In this document: positions 38,888-47,567 of the stretch, piece by piece | Numbering within the stretch: the first letter of the stretch is position 1 | Layout: each line of letters begins with the position of its first letter | Source of the DNA: Burkholderia sp. BCC1644 | GTDB taxonomy: Bacteria; Pseudomonadota; Gammaproteobacteria; Burkholderiales; Burkholderiaceae | NCBI RefSeq assembly: GCF_902833225.1 | Contig: NZ_CADFEI010000005.1 | Coordinates: 1-64,000 of the forward strand | Length of the DNA: 64,000 bases | Direction: 5' to 3' | The notes under the pieces: generated by a model | The model's database searches: none | The model's input: the letters and a program-made list of their open reading frames with translations, nothing else | What the model was told of the DNA's origin: nothing | Position numbers and translations under genes: made by a program

Positions 38888-39645
38888 GAAGCCCGCCCTC
38901 CGGCGCGCGCCCATTCGCGCGTCGCGGGCAGCATCTGCGTATGCGTGAGATCGAGCTGCAGCGGCGTGATCGACACGAAACCGTTTGCGACGGCGTGGAA
39001 ATCGGTGCCGTCGCTCGCGTCCAGCGCCGCGCCCGCGGCGCCGATCCAGTAGATCGGCTCGCCACGCGGGTCGGTCTGGCGAATCACCGGCTGGGACGGA
39101 TGACGCTTGCCGAGGCGCGTGACCTTCCAGCCCTTCAGTTCGTCGTACGGCAGATTTGGAATATTGACGTTCAGCAACGGGTTGCCCGGCAGCGGATGCG
39201 CGAGGTAGTGCCCGGCGATCTCCGCGGCGACGCGCGCGGCGTCCGCCAGATGGGCCCAGCCCTTGTCGGCCAGCGAGAATGCGATGGCCGGCACGCCGAA
39301 CATGATGCCTTCAGTGGCGGCCGCAACTGTCCCTGAATAGAGCGTGTCTTCGCCCATGTTCTGGCCGTTGTTGATCCCGGAAACGACGAGATCCGGCTTC
39401 GCATCGGCCATCCCCGTCAACGCGACGTGCACCGAATCGGTCGGCGTGCCGTTCACGTAGAAGAAACCCGTACCCGCCGCACGCTGTACCGACAGCGGCC
39501 GCGACAACGTGAGGGAATTCGACGCGCCGCTGCAGTTCTGCTCGGGCGCGATCACCGTGAGCTCGGCCAGCGGCTGCAGCGCTTCGCTGAGCGCGGCGAG
39601 ACCGGGGGCGAGGTAGCCGTCGTCGTTGCTGAGTAGGATTCGCAT
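38884..39645 (-). CDS. surE: 5'/3'-nucleotidase SurE
   Basis: SurE removes phosphate from nucleoside 5'- and 3'-monophosphates and short polyphosphates, a stationary-phase survival function. The 253-residue protein has the N-terminal metal motif [10 protein letters not shown] and the later [22 protein letters not shown] segment. The ATG at 39645 fits the family; a longer upstream frame does not. First gene of surE-pcm-nlpD-rpoS-exonuclease. Confidence 0.97.
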   Translation of the reverse strand: MRILLSNDDGYLAPGLAALSEALQPLAELTVIAPEQNCSGASNSLTLSRPLSVQRAAGTGFFYVNGTPTDSVHVALTGMADAKPDLVVSGINNGQNMGEDTLYSGTVAAATEGIMFGVPAIAFSLADKGWAHLADAARVAAEIAGHYLAHPLPGNPLLNVNIPNLPYDELKGWKVTRLGKRHPSQPVIRQTDPRGEPIYWIGAAGAALDASDGTDFHAVANGFVSITPLQLDLTHTQMLPATREWARAGGRAS

Positions 39646-39829
39646 CCGGCGATTGTAACCGAGGAAAGATGGCGCGAGAGCGACAGTCCGACGGGCGCGG
39701 ACGGACGGGTGTGCGCATGTGCGCACGGTACGCCGCCGCAGGGCGCGGCGTCTTTCTGCACGCTCGGGAAAACGCCATGCCCCCCGGGTTTTCCGCCTCG
39801 AAGGAGGTCCCGCCGGCGAATGCCTGCGT

Positions 39830-39860
39830 CGCGGACCTGGCGCGAAGCGACAGGTCCGCG
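39830..39860 (-). repeat. Perfect 10-bp hairpin after the CoA-transferase gene
   Basis: CGCGGACCTG and CAGGTCCGCG pair around 11 bases, 10 bases past the stop codon on the minus strand. It lacks a T run but its position suits a terminator or a 3'-end stabiliser. Confidence 0.5.
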
Positions 39861-39870
39861 AGCACTTCCC

Positions 39871-41076
39871 TCAGATCGCGCCTGCTTCGCGCAGCGCGGC
39901 AATCGCCTGGGCGTCGTAGCCGAGGCCGCGCAGCACCTCGTCCGTATGCTCGCCGAGCTCGGGCCCGAGCCAGCGCGTTTCGCCCGGTGTGTCCGACAGC
40001 TTCGGCGTGATGTTCGGCAGCGGAATGTCGGTACCGTCAGCCAGTTTGAAACGCTGGATCATCTGCCGGGCGACAAACTGCGGATCGGTGAACATGTCGG
40101 CGGCGCTGTAGATACGCCCGGCCGGCACGTCGGCCGCGTTGAGCACGACCAGCGCCTCGTCGATCGTGCGCGGCGCGAGCCACGCGGCAATCGCGTCGTC
40201 GATCTCCTGCGTACGCGGCACGCGCCCGTCGTTTTGTGCGAGCGCGGGATCGTCGGCGAGGTCGTCGCGCTCGATCGCCTTCATCAGCCGCTTGAAGATC
40301 GGGTCGCTGTTGCCGCCGATCACGATGCTGCCGTCGCGGCACGCATAGGTATTCGACGGCACGATGCCCGGCAGCGACGCGCCGGTGCGCTCGCGCACCA
40401 TCCCGTACACGCCGTATTCGGGCACCACGCTTTCCATCATGTTGAAGACGGCTTCATACAGTGCGACGTCGACCACCTGCCCCGCGCCGCCGTTGACCTT
40501 GCGGTGATGCAGCGCCATCAGCGCGCCGATCACGCCGTGCAGCGCGGCGATCGAATCGCCGATCGAGATGCCGATGCGCGGCGGCGGCAGATCGGGATAG
40601 CCGGTGATGTGACGCAACCCGCCCATCGATTCGGCGATCGCACCGAAGCCGGGCCGGTCGCGGTACGGGCCCGTCTGACCGTAGCCGGACAGGCGCACCA
40701 TCACGAGACCCGGGTTGTCGGCCGACAGCACGTCGTAGCCGAGCCCGAGTTTCTCCAGCAGGCCGGGACGGAAGTTCTCGATCACGATGTCGGCCTCGCT
40801 CGCGAGCTGCCGCGCGATCGCCTTGCCGGCGTCGGCTTTCAGGTTCAGCGTGACCGATTTCTTGTTGCGTGCCTGGACGGACCACCATAACGACGTGCCG
40901 CCCTGCTCCGGGTGGAGCTTGCGCCACTTGCGCAGCGGGTCGCCGCCGTTCGGATCCTCGATCTTGATCACTTCCGCGCCGAATTCGGCGAACAGCCGCG
41001 ACGCGAACGGCCCCGCGATCAGCGTTCCGAATTCGAGCACTTTGACGCCCGCGAGCGGGCCCTGGCTGGTGCTCAT
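39871..41076 (-). CDS. CaiB/BaiF family CoA-transferase (class III)
   Basis: A class III enzyme that moves CoA between carboxylic acids through an aspartyl-CoA anhydride. The 401-residue protein begins GPLAGVKVLEFGTLIAGPFASRLFAEFGAEVIKIE, the family opening; the likely catalytic Asp is in SIGDSIAALHG. GGGAG lies 5 bases before the ATG at 41076. Substrates cannot be assigned. It follows recR by 48 bases, across a 22-base palindrome, and has no pathway partner beside it. Confidence 0.9.
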   Translation of the reverse strand: MSTSQGPLAGVKVLEFGTLIAGPFASRLFAEFGAEVIKIEDPNGGDPLRKWRKLHPEQGGTSLWWSVQARNKKSVTLNLKADAGKAIARQLASEADIVIENFRPGLLEKLGLGYDVLSADNPGLVMVRLSGYGQTGPYRDRPGFGAIAESMGGLRHITGYPDLPPPRIGISIGDSIAALHGVIGALMALHHRKVNGGAGQVVDVALYEAVFNMMESVVPEYGVYGMVRERTGASLPGIVPSNTYACRDGSIVIGGNSDPIFKRLMKAIERDDLADDPALAQNDGRVPRTQEIDDAIAAWLAPRTIDEALVVLNAADVPAGRIYSAADMFTDPQFVARQMIQRFKLADGTDIPLPNITPKLSDTPGETRWLGPELGEHTDEVLRGLGYDAQAIAALREAGAI

Positions 41077-41098
41077 GTGTCTCCCTGGCATGAGGAAC

Positions 41099-41120
41099 GG
41101 CGCCGCCGGCCGGCGGCGCC
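41099..41120. repeat. 22-bp perfect palindrome between recR and the CoA-transferase gene
   Basis: GGCGCCGCCGG followed by its exact complement. It starts 4 bases after the recR stop on the minus strand. No T run. Confidence 0.6.
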
Positions 41121-41124
41121 CGGC

Positions 41125-41721
41125 TTACATCGTGCGGCGATCGAGCATCGCGCGGGCGATGGTGCCCGCGTCGACGTATTCGAGTTCGCCGCCCACCGGC
41201 ACGCCGCGCGCAAGGCGCGTGACCGCGAGGCCGCGCGCCTTCAGCGTCTGACCGAGGTAATGCGCGGTGGCTTCGCCCTCGTTCGTGAAGTTGGTCGCGA
41301 GCACGACTTCCTTGACGATACCGTCGGACGCGCGCCGCACGAGGCGGTCGAAATGGATTTCCTTCGGGCCGATCCCGTCGAGCGGGCTCAGTCGCCCCAT
41401 CAACACGAAATACAGCCCGCGGTACGTCATCGTCTGCTCGAGCATGATCTGGTCGGCAGGCGTCTCGACGACGCACAGCAGCGTCGGATCACGCTCCTCG
41501 TCGCTGCAGACCTCGCAGATCTGCGCTTCGGTGAACGTGTTGCACTTTTCGCAGTGCTGCAGGTGCTCGGTCGCGAACAGCAGCGACCGGCCAAGCCGCT
41601 CCGCGCCTTCGCGGTCGTGCTGCATCAGGTGGACCGCCATGCGCTGCGCGGATTTCGGCCCGACGCCGGGCAGCACGCGCAACGCTTCGACGAGAGCAGA
41701 CAGGGCGGACGGCTGTTTCAT
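41125..41721 (-). CDS. recR: Recombination mediator RecR
   Basis: RecR works with RecF/RecO to load RecA onto gapped DNA. The 198-residue protein has a helix-hairpin-helix ([21 protein letters not shown]), a four-cysteine zinc finger ([16 protein letters not shown]) and a Toprim domain ([17 protein letters not shown]). It lies in the dnaX-ybaB-recR operon, 31 bases after ybaB. Confidence 0.97.
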   Translation of the reverse strand: MKQPSALSALVEALRVLPGVGPKSAQRMAVHLMQHDREGAERLGRSLLFATEHLQHCEKCNTFTEAQICEVCSDEERDPTLLCVVETPADQIMLEQTMTYRGLYFVLMGRLSPLDGIGPKEIHFDRLVRRASDGIVKEVVLATNFTNEGEATAHYLGQTLKARGLAVTRLARGVPVGGELEYVDAGTIARAMLDRRTM

Positions 41722-41752
41722 ACGGCGGCAAACGGTGGCAAGGACGCTGCGC

Positions 41753-42079
41753 TCAGAACGGCAGCTTGAAGCCCGGGGGCAGCGGCAGGCCCGACGTCAT
41801 GCCGCTCATCTTCTCCTGCGACGTCGCTTCGGCCTTGCGCACGGCGTCGTTGAACGCAGCGGCGACGAGATCCTCGAGCATGTCCTTGTCGTCCGCGAGC
41901 AGGCTCGGGTCGATCGCGACGCGGCGCACTTCGTTGCGGCACGTCATCGTCACCTTGACGAGGCCGGCGCCCGACTGCCCTTCGACTTCGATCAGCGCAA
42001 GCTGCTCCTGCATCTTCTTCATGTTTTCCTGCATTTGCTGCGCTTGCTTCATCAGTCCGGCGAGGTTGCCTTTCAACAT
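41753..42079 (-). CDS. ybaB: YbaB/EbfC family nucleoid-associated protein
   Basis: A small dimeric DNA-binding protein of 108 residues. It begins [28 protein letters not shown], a long helix, then a central beta part, and ends [12 protein letters not shown], as usual in the family. AAGGAG lies 7 bases before the ATG. It lies between dnaX and recR, the conserved order. Confidence 0.95.
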   Translation of the reverse strand: MLKGNLAGLMKQAQQMQENMKKMQEQLALIEVEGQSGAGLVKVTMTCRNEVRRVAIDPSLLADDKDMLEDLVAAAFNDAVRKAEATSQEKMSGMTSGLPLPPGFKLPF

Positions 42080-42174
42080 GGAAATACTCCTTCTTGATCG
42101 TGTGAAAACCGGCACGCGGCGCGTGCCGGCCAAAGTGTGCGGGGCGTGATTGTGCCTGTCGCGGGGCGGTCAGT

Positions 42175-44535
42175 TCAATGCAGCGTCGGCGGCACGCCGT
42201 CCGGCGCCGAATCGGCGAGCGGACGGACCGAACCCTCGACGATGCGCGCACCGAAGTCGCGCACGAGCTGCTGGACGAACGGATCGCCGTGAATCTCCTG
42301 CTCGGCCTCGCGCTGGCGCGCCGCGCGCGCGGCCGCATCGAGCGCCGCCGCGGTGCGCAGTGCGGGCCCGACCTCGACGGTCACCTCGACGGGTTTGCCG
42401 AGCGCGTCGGCCAGCGCCGCCTTCAGCTTCGCCACCTGCGCGGCGTCCGCGTATTGCGGCACCGGCACCGAAAGTTTCACGGTGGTCGCGTCGACGGCCG
42501 TCAGTTCGCTGTTGAATGCGAGCTGGTACGCGACGCCCTTCAGCGGCAAGCGCGCAGCCAGCGCCGGCCATTCGCCGTCGAAGCCGAGCGGATCCAGCGC
42601 GATGGCGGGCGGCAACGGACGCGTATCGACCGGTGTGGACGGACGCGTTTCCGCCGGTTTCGGCATCACGCGCACATCGTCGGGACCGCTGTCGAACACC
42701 GGCACGAAGCCGTCGTCCGGGCCGCCGAACATCTCGTCGGCGCTGAGCGGCACGTAGTCGTCGGGCGGAATGTCTTCCCACGGCGGTGAGGCCTGGCGCG
42801 AATCGGCAGCCTGCGGCGCACGGGCTGCAGCACGCGGCGTCGGCACCGGCACGACGGGACGCGGTGCGGCCGGCTTCTCGGCGACCGGCTGGGCTGCCGG
42901 TTTCGGCGCCGCGCCTGCGCGCCCGCGATCGGACGACACGCGCATCCCTGCATTGCGCAGCACGTCGAGCGCGGCGGCGGCACCGCCTGCGCGCGCGGCC
43001 GGGCGTGCAGCCGGCTCCGGCGGCGCAGCGCGCGGCACCGGCGCGGCCTGTGCGACCGGCTCTTCGATTTGCGGCGCAACCGCAACAGCGGCCGCCGCAG
43101 GCGGTTCGGGCTCGTTGCGGGCAGGCGGCGGCAGATCCGGCGCTGCTTGCTGCACGGCATCCGTTCCCGGCTGCGGCGTTTCAATGACGAGCGCGTCAAC
43201 CGGCACCGGCGCGGGCGCCTGAACGGCAACCGGCTTCGCGGACGGCGGGCGGGCTTCGTCTTCGGGCCGAGCAGGTGCCGAACGCACGACGGGTGCGCTC
43301 GGAGCAGCCGGGGCAGCCGCCGGCGGACGCGCCGCCTCGACGGGCGCAGCCGATACCGGCTTCGCAGCAGCGGCCGATGCCGCGGCAGCGCGCGGAGCCG
43401 GCACGGCCCGCGGCACGGACGGCTGACCGCCCGGCGCACTGCCGGCGGCAACCGTCGGCTCGAACGCGAGCATCCGCAGCAGCGTCATCGTGAAACCGGC
43501 GTACTCGTCCGGCGCAAGACCGAGCTCCGCACGACCGACCGTCGCGATCTGATAGAACAACTGCACCTGTTCGGGGCTCAACGTCTCCGCGAAGCGGCGC
43601 AGATCGGCCGCTTCCGGCCATTCGTCGAGCACCGATCCCGGGGCGAACTGCGCCCACGCGATCCGGTGCAGCAGGCTTGCGAGATCCTGCAGCGCGGTCG
43701 AGAACGACAGGCTGCGCAGCGACATTTCGTCAGCGATCGTGAGGATTTCGGGGCCGCTGCCAGCCGCGAGCGCGTCGAGCAGACGCACCATGTAAGTCTG
43801 GTCGAGCGCGCCGAGCATGCCCGACACGGCCGACTCGGTCACTTCGTTCGCCGAATACGCGATCGCCTGGTCGGTGAGCGACAGCGCATCGCGCATGCTG
43901 CCCTGCGCCGCACGCGCGAGCAGGCGCAGCGCCTGCTGCTCGAACGTGATCTGCTCTTCGCCGAGGATCCGCTCGAGATGCGACACGATGTGCCCGGCCG
44001 GCATCTGCTTCAGGTTGAACTGCAGGCAGCGCGACAGCACGGTAACGGGAATCTTCTGCGGATCGGTCGTCGCGAGGATGAACTTGACGTGCGGCGGCGG
44101 CTCTTCGAGCGTCTTCAGCATCGCGTTGAACGCGTGGTTCGTCAGCATGTGCACTTCGTCGATCATGTAGACCTTGAAGCGCGCATCGACAGGCGCGTAC
44201 ACCGCGCGCTCGAGCAGCGCGGCCATCTCATCGACGCCGCGGTTGCTCGCGGCATCCATTTCGACGTAATCGACGAAACGGCCCTCGTCGATCTCGCGAC
44301 AGGCGCGGCACACGCCGCACGGCTGCGACGTGACGCCGGTTTCACAGTTGAGTGCCTTGGCGAAGATCCGCGACAGCGTCGTCTTGCCGACACCGCGGGT
44401 TCCGGTAAACAGATAGGCGTGATGGAGACGCCCGCCGTCGAGCGCGTGCGTGAGCGCCCTGACGACGTGCTCCTGGCCGACGAGCGAAGCGAAATCCTTC
44501 GGACGCCACTTGCGTGCGAGAACTTGATAGGTCAT
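42175..44535 (-). CDS. dnaX: DNA polymerase III subunits tau/gamma
   Basis: DnaX is the ATPase of the clamp loader and, as full-length tau, ties the polymerases together. The 786-residue protein has Walker A GTRGVGKTTLSR, a zinc module CETGVTSQPCGVCRAC, MIDEVHML and LSRCLQF sensor motifs, then a long Ala/Pro-rich linker (about 370-640) and a C-terminal polymerase-binding domain. I see no A-rich slippery site that would make a short gamma form. The 4.5S RNA gene is just upstream on the same strand. Confidence 0.97.
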   Translation of the reverse strand: MTYQVLARKWRPKDFASLVGQEHVVRALTHALDGGRLHHAYLFTGTRGVGKTTLSRIFAKALNCETGVTSQPCGVCRACREIDEGRFVDYVEMDAASNRGVDEMAALLERAVYAPVDARFKVYMIDEVHMLTNHAFNAMLKTLEEPPPHVKFILATTDPQKIPVTVLSRCLQFNLKQMPAGHIVSHLERILGEEQITFEQQALRLLARAAQGSMRDALSLTDQAIAYSANEVTESAVSGMLGALDQTYMVRLLDALAAGSGPEILTIADEMSLRSLSFSTALQDLASLLHRIAWAQFAPGSVLDEWPEAADLRRFAETLSPEQVQLFYQIATVGRAELGLAPDEYAGFTMTLLRMLAFEPTVAAGSAPGGQPSVPRAVPAPRAAAASAAAAKPVSAAPVEAARPPAAAPAAPSAPVVRSAPARPEDEARPPSAKPVAVQAPAPVPVDALVIETPQPGTDAVQQAAPDLPPPARNEPEPPAAAAVAVAPQIEEPVAQAAPVPRAAPPEPAARPAARAGGAAAALDVLRNAGMRVSSDRGRAGAAPKPAAQPVAEKPAAPRPVVPVPTPRAAARAPQAADSRQASPPWEDIPPDDYVPLSADEMFGGPDDGFVPVFDSGPDDVRVMPKPAETRPSTPVDTRPLPPAIALDPLGFDGEWPALAARLPLKGVAYQLAFNSELTAVDATTVKLSVPVPQYADAAQVAKLKAALADALGKPVEVTVEVGPALRTAAALDAAARAARQREAEQEIHGDPFVQQLVRDFGARIVEGSVRPLADSAPDGVPPTLH

Positions 44536-44630
44536 CGGGAAATTGTATCAGTAACGCTGCGTCGCGCCGACACGCGAAACGGTGCGGAGAACGGGCAAAG
44601 TGCGGGTCGAACGGAGTGTGATGCAGAAAT

Positions 44631-44654
44631 AAAAAACGCCCGGCGAATGGGGCG
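44631..44654 (-). terminator. Terminator of the 4.5S RNA gene
   Basis: On the minus strand CGCCC and GGGCG pair around 8-9 bases and a run of six T follows. It lies about a dozen bases beyond the RNA's likely 3' end and separates it from dnaX. Confidence 0.75.
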
Positions 44655-44665
44655 AGATGGAAGGT

Positions 44666-44759
44666 GACGAGCCCAACCCTCGGCACTGGCGGAAAACGAT
44701 TGTGGCTGCTTCGTTCCCGACCTGACCAGGTTCACCGCCCCACCATGCGAGGAGGCCCG
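44666..44759 (-). ncRNA. ffs: Bacterial signal recognition particle RNA (4.5S)
   Basis: On the minus strand the conserved SRP domain IV loop is evident: ACCTGGTCAGG-TCGGGAACGAAGCAGCC, with the GGAA-type tetraloop region and the internal loops that bind Ffh. The ends GGGCCTCCTCGCA and TGCCGAGGGTTGGGCTC pair to close the hairpin. Length is near 95 bases; both ends are estimated from pairing. This RNA guides membrane proteins to SecYEG with Ffh. It lies upstream of dnaX as in other bacteria. Confidence 0.93.
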
Positions 44760-44768
44760 TCACGGTAT

Positions 44769-44774
44769 ATTCTA
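44769..44774 (-). promoter_or_regulatory. -10 box of the 4.5S RNA promoter
   Basis: Minus-strand TAGAAT ends 9-10 bases before the predicted 5' end of the RNA. No strong -35 is seen at 17 bases. Confidence 0.5.
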
Positions 44775-45151
44775 TCACCGCTTCCGGATGAATGCGACCG
44801 TTTGTTCGCATCAATGCGAATATCGCCGGGCAAACCGGCGCGCCATCCGTTCGTACGACGCGCAAGCGTGCCCGCCCCTTGTAATCTGCAGGCCAGCCTC
44901 CACTTGCATGGCACAACGGTCGAACGTCGCGTCGTACCCCTACTCGCGTAGCGGCTACTATCGCCGCCCGCAGCAGATAGCAATTTAGGCTAATATGACG
45001 CCCGAACGACCCGCGAGCCGCGGCATGCAGTGCTTACGCCCCTCCTTTCCGGAGCGCGGAGTGGCCTGCCGCAGCGGCCGGCAGCCTACGGCGGCCGGTA
45101 CGCCGCAACGCGCAAGCAGGCAGTCCCCGAACCGTAAGAGGTATTGACCCA
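44775..45151. other. Gap between the 4.5S RNA promoter and trxA
   Basis: About 375 bases with no supported gene; short open frames on both strands look like chance. A TAATAT at 44991-44996 may be the -10 of trxA, leaving a leader of about 150 bases. No -35 of quality is visible. Confidence 0.4.
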
Positions 45152-45478
45152 ATGAGCGAACAGATCAAACACATCAGCGACGCATCGTTCGAACAGGACG
45201 TCGTCAAATCCGACAAGCCCGTGCTCGTCGATTTCTGGGCCGAATGGTGCGGCCCGTGCAAGATGATCGCCCCGATCCTCGACGAAGTCGCGAAGGACTA
45301 CGGCGACAAGCTGCAGATCGCGAAAATCAACGTCGACGACAACCAGGCGACGCCCGCGAAGTTCGGCGTGCGCGGCATCCCGACGCTGATCCTGTTCAAG
45401 AACGGCGCGGCCGCCGCGCAGAAGGTCGGCGCGCTGTCGAAGTCGCAGCTCACCGCATTCCTGGACAGCCACCTGTAA
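45152..45478 (+). CDS. trxA: Thioredoxin
   Basis: Thioredoxin reduces protein disulfides with NADPH through thioredoxin reductase. The 108-residue protein has the active site WCGPCK at residues 32-37 and the cis-proline segment [12 protein letters not shown]. It precedes rho by 195 bases, a conserved pairing in proteobacteria, but rho has its own promoter. Confidence 0.98.
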   Translation: MSEQIKHISDASFEQDVVKSDKPVLVDFWAEWCGPCKMIAPILDEVAKDYGDKLQIAKINVDDNQATPAKFGVRGIPTLILFKNGAAAAQKVGALSKSQLTAFLDSHL

Positions 45479-45564
45479 TACCGGCCGTTCCGCGGACGTG
45501 TTGTCAGCCGGCAACACGTCCGCCGTCAAGCCGCCGATCGCTCGCTCAAGCGCGAATCGGCCTA

Positions 45565-45573
45565 TGCTAGAAT
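45565..45573 (+). promoter_or_regulatory. Extended -10 promoter of rho
   Basis: TGCTAGAAT matches TGnTATAAT in all but one position. The start would lie near 45580, giving a leader of about 95 bases. Confidence 0.55.
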
Positions 45574-45601
45574 TAAAAAACGTCGACAAGACGCATTTAA
45601 G

Positions 45602-45665
45602 TCTCTGAGCGCTTCCGCTCGCCCTCCTCCCTTATTTTCTTTCGTCGCTTCTCCTCCCTGGCGGG
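45602..45665 (+). promoter_or_regulatory. C/T-rich rho leader, possible autoregulatory rut site
   Basis: Nearly all bases from 45613 to 45660 are C or T with few G, the composition Rho binds. rho is known to limit its own transcription in E. coli by termination in its leader; this stretch could do the same, which is an inference. Confidence 0.45.
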
Positions 45666-45673
45666 TTCTCCGT

Positions 45674-46936
45674 ATGCATTTATCCGAGCTCAAGTCTCTG
45701 CACGTCTCCGAACTGATCGAAATGGCCAATGGCCTGGAGATCGAAAACGCGAACCGCCTGCGCAAGCAGGAGTTGATGTTTGCCATTCTTAAAAAGCGCG
45801 CCAAGACGGGAGAGACGATCTTCGGCGACGGTACGCTCGAAGTGCTGCCGGACGGCTTCGGCTTCCTGCGCTCGCCGGAAATGTCGTACCTCGCGAGCAC
45901 CGACGACATCTACATCAGCCCGTCGCAGATCCGCCGCTTCAACCTGCACACCGGCGACACCATCGAAGGTGAAGTCCGCACGCCGAAGGACGGCGAGCGC
46001 TACTTCGCGCTGGTGAAGGTCGACAAAGTCAACGGGCAGCCGCCCGAGGCCTCGAAACACAAGATCATGTTCGAGAACCTCACGCCGCTGCACCCGAACA
46101 AGCCGCTGTCGCTCGAACGCGAAATGCGCGGCGAAGAGAACGTCACGGGCCGCATCATCGACATGATCGCGCCGATCGGCAAGGGCCAGCGCGGCCTGCT
46201 CGTCGCATCGCCGAAGTCGGGCAAGACCGTGATGCTCCAGCACATCGCACACGCGATCAAGCAGAACCACCCGGACGTGATCCTGTTCGTGCTGCTGATC
46301 GACGAACGCCCTGAAGAAGTGACCGAAATGCAGCGCTCGGTCGCCGGCGAAGTGATCGCATCGACGTTCGACGAACCGGCCACGCGCCACGTCCAGGTCG
46401 CCGAAATGGTGATCGAGAAGGCCAAGCGCCTCGTCGAAATGAAGCACGACGTCGTGATCCTGCTCGACTCGATCACGCGTCTCGCCCGCGCGTACAACAC
46501 CGTGATCCCCGCATCGGGCAAGGTGCTGACGGGTGGTGTCGACGCAAACGCACTGCAGCGTCCGAAGCGCTTCTTCGGCGCGGCGCGCAACATCGAGGAA
46601 GGCGGTTCGCTGACGATCATCGGCACGGCGCTGATCGAAACCGGCAGCCGCATGGACGACGTGATCTACGAAGAGTTCAAGGGCACCGGCAACATGGAAG
46701 TGCACCTCGAGCGCCGCCTCGCGGAAAAGCGCGTCTACCCGTCGATCAACCTGAACAAGTCGGGCACGCGTCGCGAAGAAATGTTGATCAAGCCCGAAAT
46801 CCTTCAGAAGATCTGGGTGCTGCGCAAGTTCATCCACGACATGGACGAAGTCGAGGCCATGGAATTCCTGCTCGACAAGATCCGCCAGACGAAGAGCAAC
46901 TCCGAGTTCTTCGACCTGATGCGCCGCGGCGGCTGA
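45674..46936 (+). CDS. rho: Transcription termination factor Rho
   Basis: Rho is a hexameric RNA helicase that ends transcription. The 420-residue protein has the N-terminal domain ([23 protein letters not shown]), the RNA-binding cold-shock-like domain ([16 protein letters not shown]), Walker A SPKSGKT near residue 180, the Q-loop and the R-loop ITRLARAYN. It has normal length, and its own promoter and leader. A terminator follows. Confidence 0.98.
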   Translation: MHLSELKSLHVSELIEMANGLEIENANRLRKQELMFAILKKRAKTGETIFGDGTLEVLPDGFGFLRSPEMSYLASTDDIYISPSQIRRFNLHTGDTIEGEVRTPKDGERYFALVKVDKVNGQPPEASKHKIMFENLTPLHPNKPLSLEREMRGEENVTGRIIDMIAPIGKGQRGLLVASPKSGKTVMLQHIAHAIKQNHPDVILFVLLIDERPEEVTEMQRSVAGEVIASTFDEPATRHVQVAEMVIEKAKRLVEMKHDVVILLDSITRLARAYNTVIPASGKVLTGGVDANALQRPKRFFGAARNIEEGGSLTIIGTALIETGSRMDDVIYEEFKGTGNMEVHLERRLAEKRVYPSINLNKSGTRREEMLIKPEILQKIWVLRKFIHDMDEVEAMEFLLDKIRQTKSNSEFFDLMRRGG

Positions 46937-46954
46937 TCGCCTCCGCTCCGCAAG

Positions 46955-46990
46955 ACGGCCGCCCGCGCAGCTTGCCCGGCGGCCGTTTTC
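46955..46990 (+). terminator. Terminator after rho
   Basis: ACGGCCGCC and GGCGGCCGT pair around 14 bases and four T follow. It separates rho from the MerR promoter. Confidence 0.75.
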
Positions 46991-46997
46991 AGGCCCC

Positions 46998-47031
46998 AAC
47001 CTGAACGTGAACGTACAGGTTGATCTATAAT
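46998..47031 (+). promoter_or_regulatory. MerR-type promoter and operator before the MerR-MFS operon
   Basis: AACCTGAACGT and ACGTACAGGTT form an inverted repeat with a 2-base centre and one mismatched pair (46998-47021). A perfect TATAAT follows at 47026-47031, and CTGAAC at 47001-47006 can serve as -35 with a 19-base spacer. A long spacer overlapping a dyad is the mark of MerR-family control, so autoregulation is likely. Confidence 0.7.
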
Positions 47032-47066
47032 CGCGTCATCGCCCCGCCCCAACCCCGCGCCTCCCG

Positions 47067-47567
47067 ATGCCGAACGACGCCTCCACCCCGCTGCTGACCG
47101 TGAGCGACGCCGCATCGCGGCTCGGCGTCACGCCGCGCACGCTGAAGTACTACGAAGAGCGCGGGCTCGTCACGCCAACGCGCAGCGGCGGCCGCTACCG
47201 CCTCTACGATGAAGCCGACCTCGAGCGCTTCGCGCGCATCCTGCGGCTACGCGCGCTCGGCTTCTCGCTGCACGGCATCACCGAAATGCTGAAACGCCCG
47301 CTGGAAGAAACGGGCGACGGCCGGCGCCGCTATTCGGACGCGTCGCTGCGCGACATCCGCACCGGCCTTGCCGAACAGATCGACACGCTCGACCGGCGGA
47401 TCGCGGCGGTCCAGCGCGAACTGAAAGAAGCCGTCGCGCTGCGCAAGGAACTGCAGCACGACATCGACTACGTCGAGCGGCGTCTCGCCGGCGAAAACCC
47501 CGATGCGCTGATCGCGCAGCGACAGGCCGAAGCCGGCACGCGGCGCACGCACAAGGATCGCGAATGA
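47067..47567 (+). CDS. MerR family transcriptional regulator
   Basis: A 166-residue regulator. The winged helix-turn-helix lies near residues 7-75 (TVSDAASRLGVTPRTLKYYEERGLVTP), followed by a dimerisation coiled coil (LAEQIDTLDRRIAAVQRELKEAVALRKEL). No cysteine cluster for metal binding or redox sensing is present in the C-terminus, so it is more likely an organic-ligand sensor. It overlaps the MFS pump gene as ATGA and has its own MerR-type operator, so it probably controls the pump and itself. Confidence 0.92.
   Translation: MPNDASTPLLTVSDAASRLGVTPRTLKYYEERGLVTPTRSGGRYRLYDEADLERFARILRLRALGFSLHGITEMLKRPLEETGDGRRRYSDASLRDIRTGLAEQIDTLDRRIAAVQRELKEAVALRKELQHDIDYVERRLAGENPDALIAQRQAEAGTRRTHKDRE

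Noticed and set aside
39712..39727. GTGCGCA-TG-TGCGCAC inverted repeat upstream of surE as an operator
   Set aside because: It lies in a low-complexity GTGCGC-type stretch and no promoter is visible next to it; chance is likely.
42175..44535. Programmed frameshift in dnaX giving a short gamma subunit
   Set aside because: No A-AAA-AAG-like slippery run or other A-rich heptamer is seen on the coding strand.
45034..45589. Minus-strand frames across and beside trxA
   Set aside because: They overlap the conserved trxA gene and have no recognisable product.
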